A DNA stretch of 64,000 nt from Bisbaumannia sp015645095 (GTDB taxonomy: Bacteria > Pseudomonadota > Gammaproteobacteria > Pseudomonadales > Halomonadaceae): positions 744,001 through 808,000 of the forward strand of contig CP141893.1 of assembly GCA_036871055.1 (NCBI GenBank), read 5' to 3'. Numbering within the stretch: position 1 is the first letter of the stretch; every line of letters starts with the position of its first letter. This document shows positions 24,788 through 32,701 of the stretch, piece by piece. A program made the position numbers and the translations under genes. A model generated the notes under the pieces. It worked only from the letters and a program-made list of their open reading frames with translations. It did no database searches and was not told the DNA's origin.

Positions 24788-25573
24788 TTAGAGCTTGATG
24801 TCGTAGCTGAAGTAGCGGTTCATGATCTCATCATAGGTGCCATCTTCCTTGAGGGCCGCCAGGGCCTCGTTGAAGCGCTCGGCGAGGGCGGTGTCGCGCT
24901 GGCGGAAAGCCACGCCGACGCCCTGGCCGAAGATATGCGCCGGCTCCTTGATGAAGTCGCTGATGCGCCAGAAGTCACTCCCCTCGGTATCGATGTCGAT
25001 GGCCGCCTCGGCGATGGGGTAGTCCATGAAGGTCAGGTCCAGGCGCCCGGCCCGCAGGTCGGTAATCACGTCTCCGACACCGGTGTAGCGGCGAATCTCC
25101 AGCACGTCGCCGTAGAGCTCCGAGACGTAGTTGTCCTGCAGGGTGGCGCGCTGGACGCCCACGGTGAGGCCTTCCAGGCTCTCCCGGTCACTGATGTCGA
25201 TGGGGCGACCGGCGAGGGCGATCCAGGCACTGGGGGTGGTGTAGTAGGGCTCGGAGAAGAGCACCTGGTGGGCCCGCTCCTCGGTGATCGCCATAGAGGA
25301 CATGATGGCGTCATAGTTGCGCGCCATCAGGCCGGGGATGATGCCGTCCCAGTCCTGTTCCACCCAGGTGCACTGGATCTCCAGGTAGTCGCAGACGGCG
25401 TTGCCCAGCTCGATCTCGAAGCCGGCCAGCTCGCCGTCGGGCTGGCGGTACATGAAGGGTTCGTAGGGCAGGTCCACGCCGAGGCGGACCTCGCTATAGT
25501 CGCGGGCCTGGGCGTGGCCCAGGGTCAGGGTGGCACCGAGGGTGGCGGCCAGCAACAGAGGCAGTGAACGCAT
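24788..25573 (-). CDS. ABC transporter substrate-binding protein, basic amino acid type (second copy)
   Basis: A 261-residue periplasmic binding protein (SBP_bac_3). Signal peptide MRSLPLLLAATLGATLTLG with cleavage after AQA near residue 22. Family motifs: VRLGVDLPYEPFMYRQPDGELAGFEIELGNAVC at the start of the mature part (in pieces: GVDLPYEPF, GFEIELGNAVCDYL), DGIIPGLMARNYDAIMSSM near 85, and GVGVAFRQRDTALAERFN near 215, as in lysine/arginine/ornithine receptors. Start 25573 has GGAGGACC upstream; the open frame further upstream lacks a signal peptide. It is a clear relative of the receptor encoded 500 bases upstream, so the transporter appears to have two receptors. Confidence 0.92.
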   Translation of the reverse strand: MRSLPLLLAATLGATLTLGHAQARDYSEVRLGVDLPYEPFMYRQPDGELAGFEIELGNAVCDYLEIQCTWVEQDWDGIIPGLMARNYDAIMSSMAITEERAHQVLFSEPYYTTPSAWIALAGRPIDISDRESLEGLTVGVQRATLQDNYVSELYGDVLEIRRYTGVGDVITDLRAGRLDLTFMDYPIAEAAIDIDTEGSDFWRISDFIKEPAHIFGQGVGVAFRQRDTALAERFNEALAALKEDGTYDEIMNRYFSYDIKL

Positions 25574-25904
25574 GGTAGGTCCTCCAGGGAAGGATTCGTC
25601 GATGGTTGTTGTTATCGCCAGGGGCGATCGGGTCAGGGAATCCAGCGCACGGCCACGCCAAGGCCACGATGCGATCGTGGACGGAGTGGGCACGTGACTG
25701 GACGGGGGTGGCATGGCGCCACGCATAGCCTGGGGGCCGGCAACACACGCGATCGAGTCACGCCGGCCCGATGGCGGCGGTGAGGCGTCGGATGCGTATG
25801 GGCGGGAAACCCGCGGTCGTCAGCGAGTGACGACAGGCTAGTGGGTCACGCGCTTGCCGGAACAGGCGAGGCGGACCCGCGGCCAGGACGGCCGGAGGGG
25901 AAGG
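25574..25904. other. 331-base intergenic region before the second binding-protein gene
   Basis: I see no gene or RNA family here. Its minus-strand end holds the ribosome binding site GGAGGACC and a GATAACAACAACC leader typical of highly expressed receptor genes. A promoter for the second receptor may lie here, but no convincing -35/-10 pair stands out. Confidence 0.4.
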
Positions 25905-25997
25905 CTATTCGTCGAACCATTCGCTGAGATAGAAGCTGTCGAAGTCGCAGCGGTAGGCTATCTCGGCGTGGTGTGTCTGGGAGAAGCTCGGGTACAT
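25905..25997 (-). CDS. Possible 30-residue small protein between the two receptor genes
   Basis: A short frame starting MYPSFSQTHHAEIAYRC and ending FYLSEWFDE before TAG. The composition is protein-like (aromatic, acidic and polar residues, few of the Arg/Pro/Gly runs that mark shadow frames in this high-GC DNA). It has a weak AGGGT upstream and lies 75 bases after the first receptor gene, past a hairpin. No family recognised; it could be a leader, a small membrane-associated protein or chance. Confidence 0.35.
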   Translation of the reverse strand: MYPSFSQTHHAEIAYRCDFDSFYLSEWFDE

Positions 25998-26036
25998 GGG
26001 CGGACCCTGTCGAATGACCCCTTAACTCTCGGAGAT

Positions 26037-26063
26037 GGCGGGCGGCCTGTCAAGCCGCCCGCC
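26037..26063 (-). terminator. Hairpin after the first binding-protein gene
   Basis: GGCGGGCGGC pairs with GCCGCCCGCC over a 7-base loop, ten bases after the stop codon. No T-run follows; it may mainly protect the receptor message. Confidence 0.55.
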
Positions 26064-26072
26064 GCCTGGCGC

Positions 26073-26840
26073 TTACTCGTCGCCGAAGTAGCGCTGGAAG
26101 ATCTCGTCGTAGGTGCCGTCTTCCTTGAGGGTGGCCAGAGCCTCGTTGAAGCGCTCGGCCAGGGCGGTGTCACGCTGGCGGAAGGCGATGCCGAAGCCCT
26201 CACCGAAGTACTCCTCGGGCTCGGTGACCATCTCGCCGACGACCCGGTAGTCGCCGTCATCGTTGTCGAGCAGGGTGGACTGGCCGACCACGAACTCGAG
26301 GAAGACGATGTCCAGGCGCTGCGCCTCCAGGTCCAGCACCATGTCGTCGGCGGTGGAGTAGCGGTTGATGGTGGCGAGGCTGCCGTAGGCATCGGTGGCG
26401 TAGTTGTCGTAGGTGGTGCCACGCTGCACGCCGATGCTCTTGCCGGCCAGGCTCTCCTCGCTGATCTCCTCCAGGCTGCTGCCGGCGGGGGCGAACCAGG
26501 CGCCGGGGATGGTGATGTAGGAGTCGGAGAAGAGCACGGTCTGGCGGCGCTCATCGTTGATGGACATGGAGGACATGATGGCGTCGTAGTTGCGCGCCAG
26601 CAGGCCGGGGATGATGCCGTCCCACTCCTGTTCGATCCACTCGCAGGTGACGCCCATCTCGGCACAGAGGGCGTTGCCCAGGTCGATATCGAAGCCGGTC
26701 AGCTCGCCTTCCGGGGTGCGGTACTCCATGGGCTCGTAGGGGACGTCGACGCCGAAGCGTACGTGATCATAGTCGCGGGCCTGGGCGGTGCCGGCTACCA
26801 TGGCGGCGCCGAGGAGCGAGATGGTAAGCAGTTTTTTCAT
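26073..26840 (-). CDS. ABC transporter substrate-binding protein, basic amino acid type
   Basis: A 255-residue periplasmic receptor. Signal peptide MKKLLTISLLGAAMVAG with cleavage after AQA near residue 22. Mature motifs include RFGVDVPYEPMEYRTPEG, GFDIDLGNALCAEM, DGIIPGLLARNYDAIMSSM and GFGIAFRQRDTALAERFN. It closely follows two permease genes and an ATPase gene in one direction, forming a complete uptake system like AotJQMP or HisJQMP. With an AstE-like gene just upstream, arginine or ornithine is the most likely ligand (inference). Start 26840 is the only one that gives a signal peptide. Confidence 0.93.
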   Translation of the reverse strand: MKKLLTISLLGAAMVAGTAQARDYDHVRFGVDVPYEPMEYRTPEGELTGFDIDLGNALCAEMGVTCEWIEQEWDGIIPGLLARNYDAIMSSMSINDERRQTVLFSDSYITIPGAWFAPAGSSLEEISEESLAGKSIGVQRGTTYDNYATDAYGSLATINRYSTADDMVLDLEAQRLDIVFLEFVVGQSTLLDNDDGDYRVVGEMVTEPEEYFGEGFGIAFRQRDTALAERFNEALATLKEDGTYDEIFQRYFGDE

Positions 26841-26990
26841 GGTGTGTTTCCCTGTTGTTATAGGGGATTGAACCGGGGTATCGATCAAGGCCACGGTAGC
26901 GCAGCTTGGCGAACCCCGGAAGAGGGCAAGGGCCAATTTCCCAACGTTTGTTTGACGCCGGCCCGGACCCCTGGGTTCAGGCCGGCGGTT

Positions 26991-27713
26991 TCACGCCGGC
27001 TTCAGGTGGGCCAGCAGGCGTTTCTCCAGGTAGCGGAACAGGTAGAGAATCGCGAAGGTCAGGCACAGGTAGATCACCGCCACGAACAGGAAGGCCTCGA
27101 AGGGGGCATAGAAGCGCGCATAGACGAAACGCGCCGCCCCGGTGAGGTCCATCAGGGTCACCACGCTGGCGATGGCGCTGGCGTGGAGCATGAAGATCAC
27201 CTCGTTGCCGTAGGCCGGCAGGGCGCGACGGAAGGCGCTGGGCAGGATGATGCGGCGCATCATCAGCGCCTGGGACATGCCGTAGGCCCGGGCCGCCTCG
27301 ATCTCGCCCCTGGGAGTCGCCTTGATGGCACCACGGAAGATCTCGGTGGTATAGGCCGCGGTATTGAGGGTGAAGGCGATCAGCGCCGGGTAGAAGGCCT
27401 CGCGCAGCATCGGCCACAGGAAGGTCTCCTGGATGCCGTCGAAGAACACCACCCCGTAGTAGATGATGTAGAGCTGGATCAGCAGCGGAGTGCCGCGGAA
27501 CACGTAGGTGTAGGCGTAGATCGGCAGGCTGATCCAGCGCTTCCCGGAGCTGCGCCCGATGGCCAGGGGCACCGCCAGCACCAGGCCGGCCAGCAGCGAC
27601 AGGAACACCAGCTGGGTGGTGGTGACCAGGCCTTCCCAGTAGTAGCCCAGGGTCTGGGGGGTGAAGATCAGGTTGTCGGATAGCAGCTCGTTGAGCCAGG
27701 TGGTCAGTTCCAT
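26991..27713 (-). CDS. ABC transporter permease, HisM/ArtM-like
   Basis: A 240-residue polar amino acid permease with about five membrane segments. The cytoplasmic coupling (EAA) loop is EIEAARAYGMSQALMMRRIILPSA, seen near residue 150. It begins MELTTWLNELL two bases after the stop of the preceding permease gene; longer in-frame starts overlap that gene. It forms the membrane channel as a heterodimer with its neighbour. Confidence 0.92.
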   Translation of the reverse strand: MELTTWLNELLSDNLIFTPQTLGYYWEGLVTTTQLVFLSLLAGLVLAVPLAIGRSSGKRWISLPIYAYTYVFRGTPLLIQLYIIYYGVVFFDGIQETFLWPMLREAFYPALIAFTLNTAAYTTEIFRGAIKATPRGEIEAARAYGMSQALMMRRIILPSAFRRALPAYGNEVIFMLHASAIASVVTLMDLTGAARFVYARFYAPFEAFLFVAVIYLCLTFAILYLFRYLEKRLLAHLKPA

Positions 27714-27715
27714 GA

Positions 27716-28417
27716 TCAATGCTCCCCGAAGCCGACGTCGTAGCGTTTCTGCAGGCGGGCGAAGGCCCACTCGGAAGCGCTGGCGATCAACAGGTAGATG
27801 GCCGCCACCGGGATCAGGAAGGTGAAGGGCTCATGGGTGGCGCGGGAGGCCTCGGCGGCGACCCGTACCATGTCCGTCAGGCCGATGATCGAGACCAGAG
27901 CGGTGGTCTTGAGCAGCACCATCCAGTTGTTGGAGAGCCCCGGCAGGGCATGGCGCATCATCTGCGGGAAGCGGATGCGCCGGAACACCAGCCAGTTGCT
28001 CATGCCGTAGGCCTTGCCCGCCTCGATCTGGCCGTGTTCCACGGCCAGGAAGGCGCCGCGGAAGGTCTCGCACATATAGGCGCCGAAGATGAAACCGATG
28101 GTCAGGACCCCGGCGGCGAAGGCGTTGAGGTTGATGAATAGATCGACCCCGGTGTGGTCGTAGATCAGGTCGGTGACCGCGTTCAGCGCCATCTGACCGC
28201 CGAAGAACAGCAGCAGCATCAGCACCAGGTCGGGGACCCCGCGGATGATGGTGGTGTAGAGGGTCGCGGTCTTGTGCAGCAGCCAGTTGCGGGACATCTT
28301 GGCACTGGCCGCCAACAGGCCCAGTACCAGGGCCAGGATCAGCGACAGGATCGCCAGCTGCAGGGTGACCCCGGCGCCTTCCAGCAGCCGCGGGCCGTAG
28401 CCGTGAAGGTCTAGCAT
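27716..28417 (-). CDS. ABC transporter permease, HisQ/ArtQ-like
   Basis: A 233-residue permease starting MLDLHGYGPRLLEGAGVTLQL, the TLQL-type opening of HisQ relatives. The EAA loop reads QIEAGKAYGMSNWLVFRRI near residue 135. GGAGAC precedes the start. The two base gap to the next permease and the 13-base gap to the ATPase gene upstream show a single operon. Confidence 0.92.
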   Translation of the reverse strand: MLDLHGYGPRLLEGAGVTLQLAILSLILALVLGLLAASAKMSRNWLLHKTATLYTTIIRGVPDLVLMLLLFFGGQMALNAVTDLIYDHTGVDLFINLNAFAAGVLTIGFIFGAYMCETFRGAFLAVEHGQIEAGKAYGMSNWLVFRRIRFPQMMRHALPGLSNNWMVLLKTTALVSIIGLTDMVRVAAEASRATHEPFTFLIPVAAIYLLIASASEWAFARLQKRYDVGFGEH

Positions 28418-28430
28418 GGTCGTCTCCCGC

Positions 28431-29201
28431 TCAGTACTTGGGCGCCAGGAACTGCTTGAGGCGCGGCGATTGCGGGTTGTTCAGCACGTCGTGGGGCGCG
28501 CCGGCCTCCTCCACCAGGCCCTGGTGCAGGTAGATCACCTGGCTGGAGACGTCCCGGGCGAAGCTCATCTCGTGGGTCACCACCACCATGGTGCGCCCCT
28601 CCTCGGCCAGGTCGCGCATCACCTTGAGCACGTCGCCCACCAGTTCCGGGTCGAGCGCCGAGGTGGGCTCGTCGAAGAGCATCACCTCCGGGTCCATGGC
28701 CAGGGCCCGGGCGATGGCGCCACGCTGCTGCTGGCCGCCGGACATCTGCGCCGGGTAGGCATCGGCGCGGTGCGACAGGCCGACCCGCTCGAGCAGCGCC
28801 TTGGCCTGCTCGATCGCCTCCTTCCTGGGCCGACCCAGTACATGCACCGGGGCCTCGATGATGTTCTCCAGCAGGGTCATGTGCGACCAGAGGTTGAAGC
28901 CCTGGAAGACCATGGAGAGCTTGGCGCGCATGCGCACCACCTGCTTCCAGTCCGCGGGCTCGCGGCCATGCTTGGTGTGCTTGAAGCGGATCTCCTCGCC
29001 ATGCACGATCAGGTCGCCCTCGTCGGGCTGTTCCAGCAGGTTCATGCAGCGCAGGAAGGTACTCTTGCCGGAGCCGGAGGCCCCGATCAGGGTGATGACG
29101 TCGCCTTTCTTGGCTTGCAGGGAGAGGCCCTTGAGGACCTCGGTGTCGCCGAAGCGTTTCTTGATATTACGAACTTCCAGCGGTAACGGCGTTGCGGCCA
29201 T
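28431..29201 (-). CDS. Amino acid ABC transporter ATP-binding protein, HisP/AotP-like
   Basis: A 256-residue ATPase. Walker A is GASGSGKST near residue 38, the signature MSGGQQQRGAIARAL near 155, Walker B VMLFDEPTSALDPE near 178, and the switch histidine in VVVTHEMSFARDV near 212. The residues IRFKHTKHGREPADWKQV form the insertion common to HisP/AotP/OccP ATPases. It is the first gene of the transporter operon. The start at 29201 (MAATPLPLEVRNIKKRFG) is preferred over 29228 by comparison with the family. Confidence 0.94.
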   Translation of the reverse strand: MAATPLPLEVRNIKKRFGDTEVLKGLSLQAKKGDVITLIGASGSGKSTFLRCMNLLEQPDEGDLIVHGEEIRFKHTKHGREPADWKQVVRMRAKLSMVFQGFNLWSHMTLLENIIEAPVHVLGRPRKEAIEQAKALLERVGLSHRADAYPAQMSGGQQQRGAIARALAMDPEVMLFDEPTSALDPELVGDVLKVMRDLAEEGRTMVVVTHEMSFARDVSSQVIYLHQGLVEEAGAPHDVLNNPQSPRLKQFLAPKY

Positions 29202-29423
29202 AACTCGGCTCCAGGTCGGGATGGCCATCCGGGGATGGCGATTTCAGCATGGCGGATGCGAAAGGCTGGCGATTCTACCAGCCTGGGCAGCCCCTGGCAG
29301 AATGGGCGCGAGTCGGCGATATACGACTTTCGTCTAGAGAGAAGGCAGGGTGCATGAGTAGCTATCCTCTAACTTATTGTTGTGTTTCAGTTTTATTTTC
29401 TGCTCTGGGGTGGTTGCTCAGCG

Positions 29424-30416
29424 TTAGGCGCTAGCCTCCGGCACCGGGCTGGGCCTGACCAGCAGGGCGGCGCGGGCGCCGATCTCCACCTTGGCATTGG
29501 GGAAGACCACCGCCAGGGGCGTCTCGCCGACCCGGAAGTCACCGGCCTCGGCGTCGCTGGCCAGCAGGCTGCCCGGGGCGAATTCGGTGAAGTTGGCGGT
29601 ATCGTCGGCGAAGTGCAGGGAAAACTCCGGGGAGTGACGCATCAGCTCGTGCTCGACCCGGAAGAAGGCCATGGCGGCGGGGGCTTGCCCCGGTGGCTCG
29701 CGGCCCTCCACCAGGGCCTCGAGCAGGGCGCGCATGGGACGCAGGGCGCCCAGGTCGTTTTCGCCGAAGGGCGCCACCTTGCCCAGCTCCAGGGTGAAGG
29801 CCTGGGCGCCGTGATAGTGCTTGGAGTAGTGAGAGAAGGTCCAGCTGTGCTGATGCTGATGCAGCACCGCCTGGAGGCCGGCGGCGGCCAGCCAGCGCCA
29901 CTGCTCGGCACCGGTGACGGCCTCGGCATGGGGTTCCACCGCGAAGCGCGGGAAGCGGCTGTCACGGATGGCGGTATGCAGGTCGTAGTGCAGGCGTGGC
30001 AGCTCGGCGTGGCGAGCGTAGAAGGCGTCCACCGCCGCCATCAGGGTACGGGCCCGCTCGGGCTCGTCGCCCTGGCGGTCCTGACCGCGCTGGAAGAGGC
30101 GGTTGAGGTTGGTATCGATGAAGCGCTCGCCAAGGCGAATCGCCGGCAGGTTGCCGAGGATCAACAGGACCGGCGCACCGAGGCGCAGGTGGCCAGTCTC
30201 CAGGCGTGACAGCAATTCACCCAGCAGCTCGATCGGCGCGGTCTCGTTGCCATGCACGCCCACCGAGATGACGCAGGCCCGGGCCTGGGATTGCCGCTCG
30301 CTGGGGATCAGTTCCAGTAGGCCCGGGGCGTGCAGGCGGTAGTGGCCGAAGGGCAACCGGCCCTCGGCCTCGAGGGCCTGCTCGGCGAGGGTGAGATCGA
30401 TCCATTGACTGAGCAT
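29424..30416 (-). CDS. astE: Succinylglutamate desuccinylase (AstE) family protein
   Basis: A 330-residue zinc-dependent deacylase. AstE splits N2-succinylglutamate into succinate and glutamate in the last step of the arginine succinyltransferase (AST) pathway. The zinc ligands lie in GVHGNETAPIELL near residue 58 and in LHYDLHTAIRDSRFP near 145, and the substrate-binding NLNRLFQRG near 100 is present. No other ast gene lies in the window. In Pseudomonas aeruginosa an AstE homologue (AotO) is part of the arginine transporter operon, so this could be the AotO-like member rather than the pathway enzyme itself. Confidence 0.82.
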   Translation of the reverse strand: MLSQWIDLTLAEQALEAEGRLPFGHYRLHAPGLLELIPSERQSQARACVISVGVHGNETAPIELLGELLSRLETGHLRLGAPVLLILGNLPAIRLGERFIDTNLNRLFQRGQDRQGDEPERARTLMAAVDAFYARHAELPRLHYDLHTAIRDSRFPRFAVEPHAEAVTGAEQWRWLAAAGLQAVLHQHQHSWTFSHYSKHYHGAQAFTLELGKVAPFGENDLGALRPMRALLEALVEGREPPGQAPAAMAFFRVEHELMRHSPEFSLHFADDTANFTEFAPGSLLASDAEAGDFRVGETPLAVVFPNAKVEIGARAALLVRPSPVPEASA

Positions 30417-30818
30417 AGGGTGCCTTCTGTGCTTGTCGTTCTGTGCCGGCGGCAGGGGAAACCGCCGGGAGCCCTGGCACCATCACCAGCTTTGCTGGCC
30501 ACGACAAGGGGCGGCGTCGACGTGATGAAAAAGCCGGTGCCATCCTGTAACTCCGCCACCGTCGGGGATCCGATGCTGACCGGGACCCTGACCAAGGCAG
30601 CATAGGGCGATGGGCACCGCTCTTCTAGGCATGGATTCCCAAGGAGGGCGAAAGGCTCCCATGGCGGATACGCCCGGGCGCCACGGCAGGTGGCCTGGCA
30701 ACTGGCCGCTCCCGGCGCTGGGTACGCCGAGCGATCTGGGGTGGGGTAGCGGCGGCGCCCGTCGCCTGCCGGTGGATGATCGGGTGCTGGTCGGGGGATG
30801 CCGCTACCGTTGGTCGAT
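30417..30818. other. 402-base region without a recognised gene, upstream of astE
   Basis: On the minus strand this is the astE leader. It holds two small hairpins (CCGGCGG/CCGCCGG at 30446-30468 and CCAGC/GCTGG at 30486-30498). I compared it by eye with cobalamin, glycine and thiamine riboswitch cores and found no match. Short open frames here are arginine- and glycine-rich and look like chance. Confidence 0.4.
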
Positions 30819-31157
30819 TCAGGAGCGCCGGCCGCGCACCAGGTAACTCAGGGGGGTGAGCACCAGCCAGGCGAGCATGCCGACCCCGATCGCCGCGCCG
30901 ATCAGCGCCACCCAGTCGGTGACGGTGGCCACATAGGCGAGCCGTGAGTGGGTCGCCAGGGGCAGCCACCAGAGAGTGGAGAGGCCGATCATCAGGGCCA
31001 CCAGGTTGGCGCCCAGGCAGCGGTAGGCGAACAGCCGATAGCCCTTGAGATGGGCGACCAGCTGCACGCCGAGCAATACCGCCAGGCCCAGCACGATCAG
31101 CCACGCGAAGGGGGCCAGGGCATACATCAGGATGGTGATAACACCGGAAAGGGTCAT
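30819..31157 (-). CDS. Small membrane protein (DUF5368-like)
   Basis: A 112-residue protein with three hydrophobic segments (about 5-30, 45-68 and 80-105) and a short basic end LVRGRRS. It resembles the small membrane proteins (DUF5368 in my recollection) that accompany sulfide-oxidising flavoproteins, and it lies 12 bases downstream of such a gene in the same direction. It may anchor the flavoprotein or help pass electrons to quinone; there are no cofactor motifs, so this is inference. Confidence 0.7.
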   Translation of the reverse strand: MTLSGVITILMYALAPFAWLIVLGLAVLLGVQLVAHLKGYRLFAYRCLGANLVALMIGLSTLWWLPLATHSRLAYVATVTDWVALIGAAIGVGMLAWLVLTPLSYLVRGRRS

Positions 31158-31169
31158 GGGGCGGTCTCC

Positions 31170-32564
31170 TCAGGCCTGGCCTTCCAGAACGGCGTAGTAC
31201 GCCGGTTGCAGCATGCGATCCTTCATCACCCAGGCCGCCCAGGACTCGTCCCGGGGGTCGATGAAGGGAAAGGAGGGCAGGAAGTCCAGGTTATTGTCAT
31301 AGCCGAACTCCACCAGCATGGCCTTGCCGATCCCGGTGATCAGCGGGCAGGAGGTATAGCCGTTGTGGCGGGCCTGCAGGGGCTGCTCCTGCAGGTGTGC
31401 CAGCAGATTGGCCTCCACCACCGGGGCCTGCGCCTTGACGCTGGCGGCGGTCTTGTTGATCGGCGCGCCGATCACATCGCCGATGCCGAAGACCTCCGGG
31501 TAACGGTTGTGCTGCATGGTGTGAATGTCCACGTCCAGCCACTCGCCGGCGAAGGGGCCCTCCTGGGCGATCAGGGCGCTCTGCTTGACGAAGTCCGGGG
31601 CGCTCATGGGCGGCACCACATGGATGAAGTCGTAGTCGATCACCTCGGTGAGCCCCTCGGGACGCCGGAACTCCTCCTCGCGCAGCTCGTGATGGGAGGT
31701 GAACTGGGCCTCCCGGTCGACCCGGGTGAAGGTGGCCTGGCGGGCCCCCGGGTCGATGGCCGACAGCCGATACTGGTGGTAACGGTTGACGCCCTGCTCG
31801 TCGAAGCGCTGCTTGACGAAGTCATTGACCCAGGGCTGGCTGAACAGGGCATTGCCCGGCGCCATATAGTCCACCTGGAAGGCGTCCCGCTGGCCGGTAA
31901 CCTCGAGCCGCGACAGGGTGGTGAAGGTCATCTTGAGGGGCGCGCCGGCACACTTCACCGGGGTGGGCGCGGCGGTAAAGAGGCCGCGGCCGCCGCCCTG
32001 GGCAATCCATGCCTCGATGGCCCGGTTGGTGCGGCTGGCGGCATCGATGCTGGCGTAGACGCTGCCGATGCCGTGGCTGCCCACCAGCTCCGGTGACATG
32101 CCCTCGATCAGGTGGTAATTGAGCTGCAGGCCGGTGGCCACCACCAGGGCGTCATAGGCCAGCACCTCCCCACTGGCCAGGGTGACCCGCCGCGACTCGG
32201 CATCGATGGCGGTGGCGGCCTGGCGCTCCCAGCGGATGCCGGCGGGCACGAAATCGGCATTGGGTCGCAGGGTCTTGTCGGCGTTCCACACCCCGGAGGC
32301 CACCAGGGTCCAGCCCGGCTGGTAGTGATGGATCTCGCGGGGTTCCACCAGGGTGATGGTGGTGCCCCGGGTGCGGTTGGCCAGGCGGTTGGCCATGGCC
32401 ATGCCCCCGGCTCCTCCGCCAAGGATGACGATATGGGCCCGCGACTCGATCGGGCGGGCCTGGGCGCTGGTGGTGGTCAGCAGGCCGGCGGCACCGACCC
32501 CGGCCCCCCACTTGAGGAGCTGGCGCCGGCTCAGGCCGAGCGGAGGGTGGCGAGGGTCGGACAT
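31170..32564 (-). CDS. Sulfide:quinone oxidoreductase / FCSD-type flavoprotein with Tat signal
   Basis: A 464-residue FAD enzyme that oxidises sulfide. The N-terminus is a Tat signal (SRRQLLKWGAGVGAAGLL, ending AQA near residue 36), so it folds before export and acts on the outer face of the inner membrane or in the periplasm. The FAD dinucleotide motif is VILGGGAGGMAMANRLA near 50. Redox cysteines occur in PVKCAGAPLK near 218 and GYTSCPLITG near 395, the two conserved positions shared by SQR and flavocytochrome c sulfide dehydrogenase. The C-terminus lacks a clear membrane helix, so the small membrane protein downstream may supply attachment. Confidence 0.88.
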   Translation of the reverse strand: MSDPRHPPLGLSRRQLLKWGAGVGAAGLLTTTSAQARPIESRAHIVILGGGAGGMAMANRLANRTRGTTITLVEPREIHHYQPGWTLVASGVWNADKTLRPNADFVPAGIRWERQAATAIDAESRRVTLASGEVLAYDALVVATGLQLNYHLIEGMSPELVGSHGIGSVYASIDAASRTNRAIEAWIAQGGGRGLFTAAPTPVKCAGAPLKMTFTTLSRLEVTGQRDAFQVDYMAPGNALFSQPWVNDFVKQRFDEQGVNRYHQYRLSAIDPGARQATFTRVDREAQFTSHHELREEEFRRPEGLTEVIDYDFIHVVPPMSAPDFVKQSALIAQEGPFAGEWLDVDIHTMQHNRYPEVFGIGDVIGAPINKTAASVKAQAPVVEANLLAHLQEQPLQARHNGYTSCPLITGIGKAMLVEFGYDNNLDFLPSFPFIDPRDESWAAWVMKDRMLQPAYYAVLEGQA

Positions 32565-32615
32565 GAGAGCACTCCTGGGCGATATGGCGTACCTGGCAAG
32601 GATGCGACAGTTTTA

Positions 32616-32640
32616 ATGGTTATAACCATATAACTATGGT
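32616..32640. promoter_or_regulatory. Overlapping palindromes upstream of the sulfide oxidoreductase gene
   Basis: ATGGTTATAACCAT (32616-32629) is a perfect 14-bp palindrome, and ACCATA-TAAC-TATGGT (32625-32640) is a second one that overlaps it. The AT-rich block stands out from its surroundings and lies about 50-75 bases before the start, as expected of an operator for an ArsR-type sulfur-sensing repressor. The regulator is not in the window. Confidence 0.5.
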
Positions 32641-32701
32641 TTAAGGTCGTCGCTTTTTCACCCGCCCAGGCAGTGACCCTTTGCCGCAGGCCCAACGGGA
32701 A

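Noticed and set aside
25854..27683. A 609-codon open frame on the plus strand across the ABC transporter genes
   Set aside because: It mirrors the receptor and permease genes, has low-complexity Gly/Val/Gln composition and no recognisable domain.
30417..30620. A possible riboswitch in the astE leader
   Set aside because: Hairpins are present, but the core motifs of cobalamin, glycine and thiamine riboswitches are absent.
30610..30846. A 78-codon plus-strand frame upstream of astE
   Set aside because: Gly/Arg/Pro-rich, no ribosome binding site, and its end overlaps the DUF5368-like gene on the other strand.
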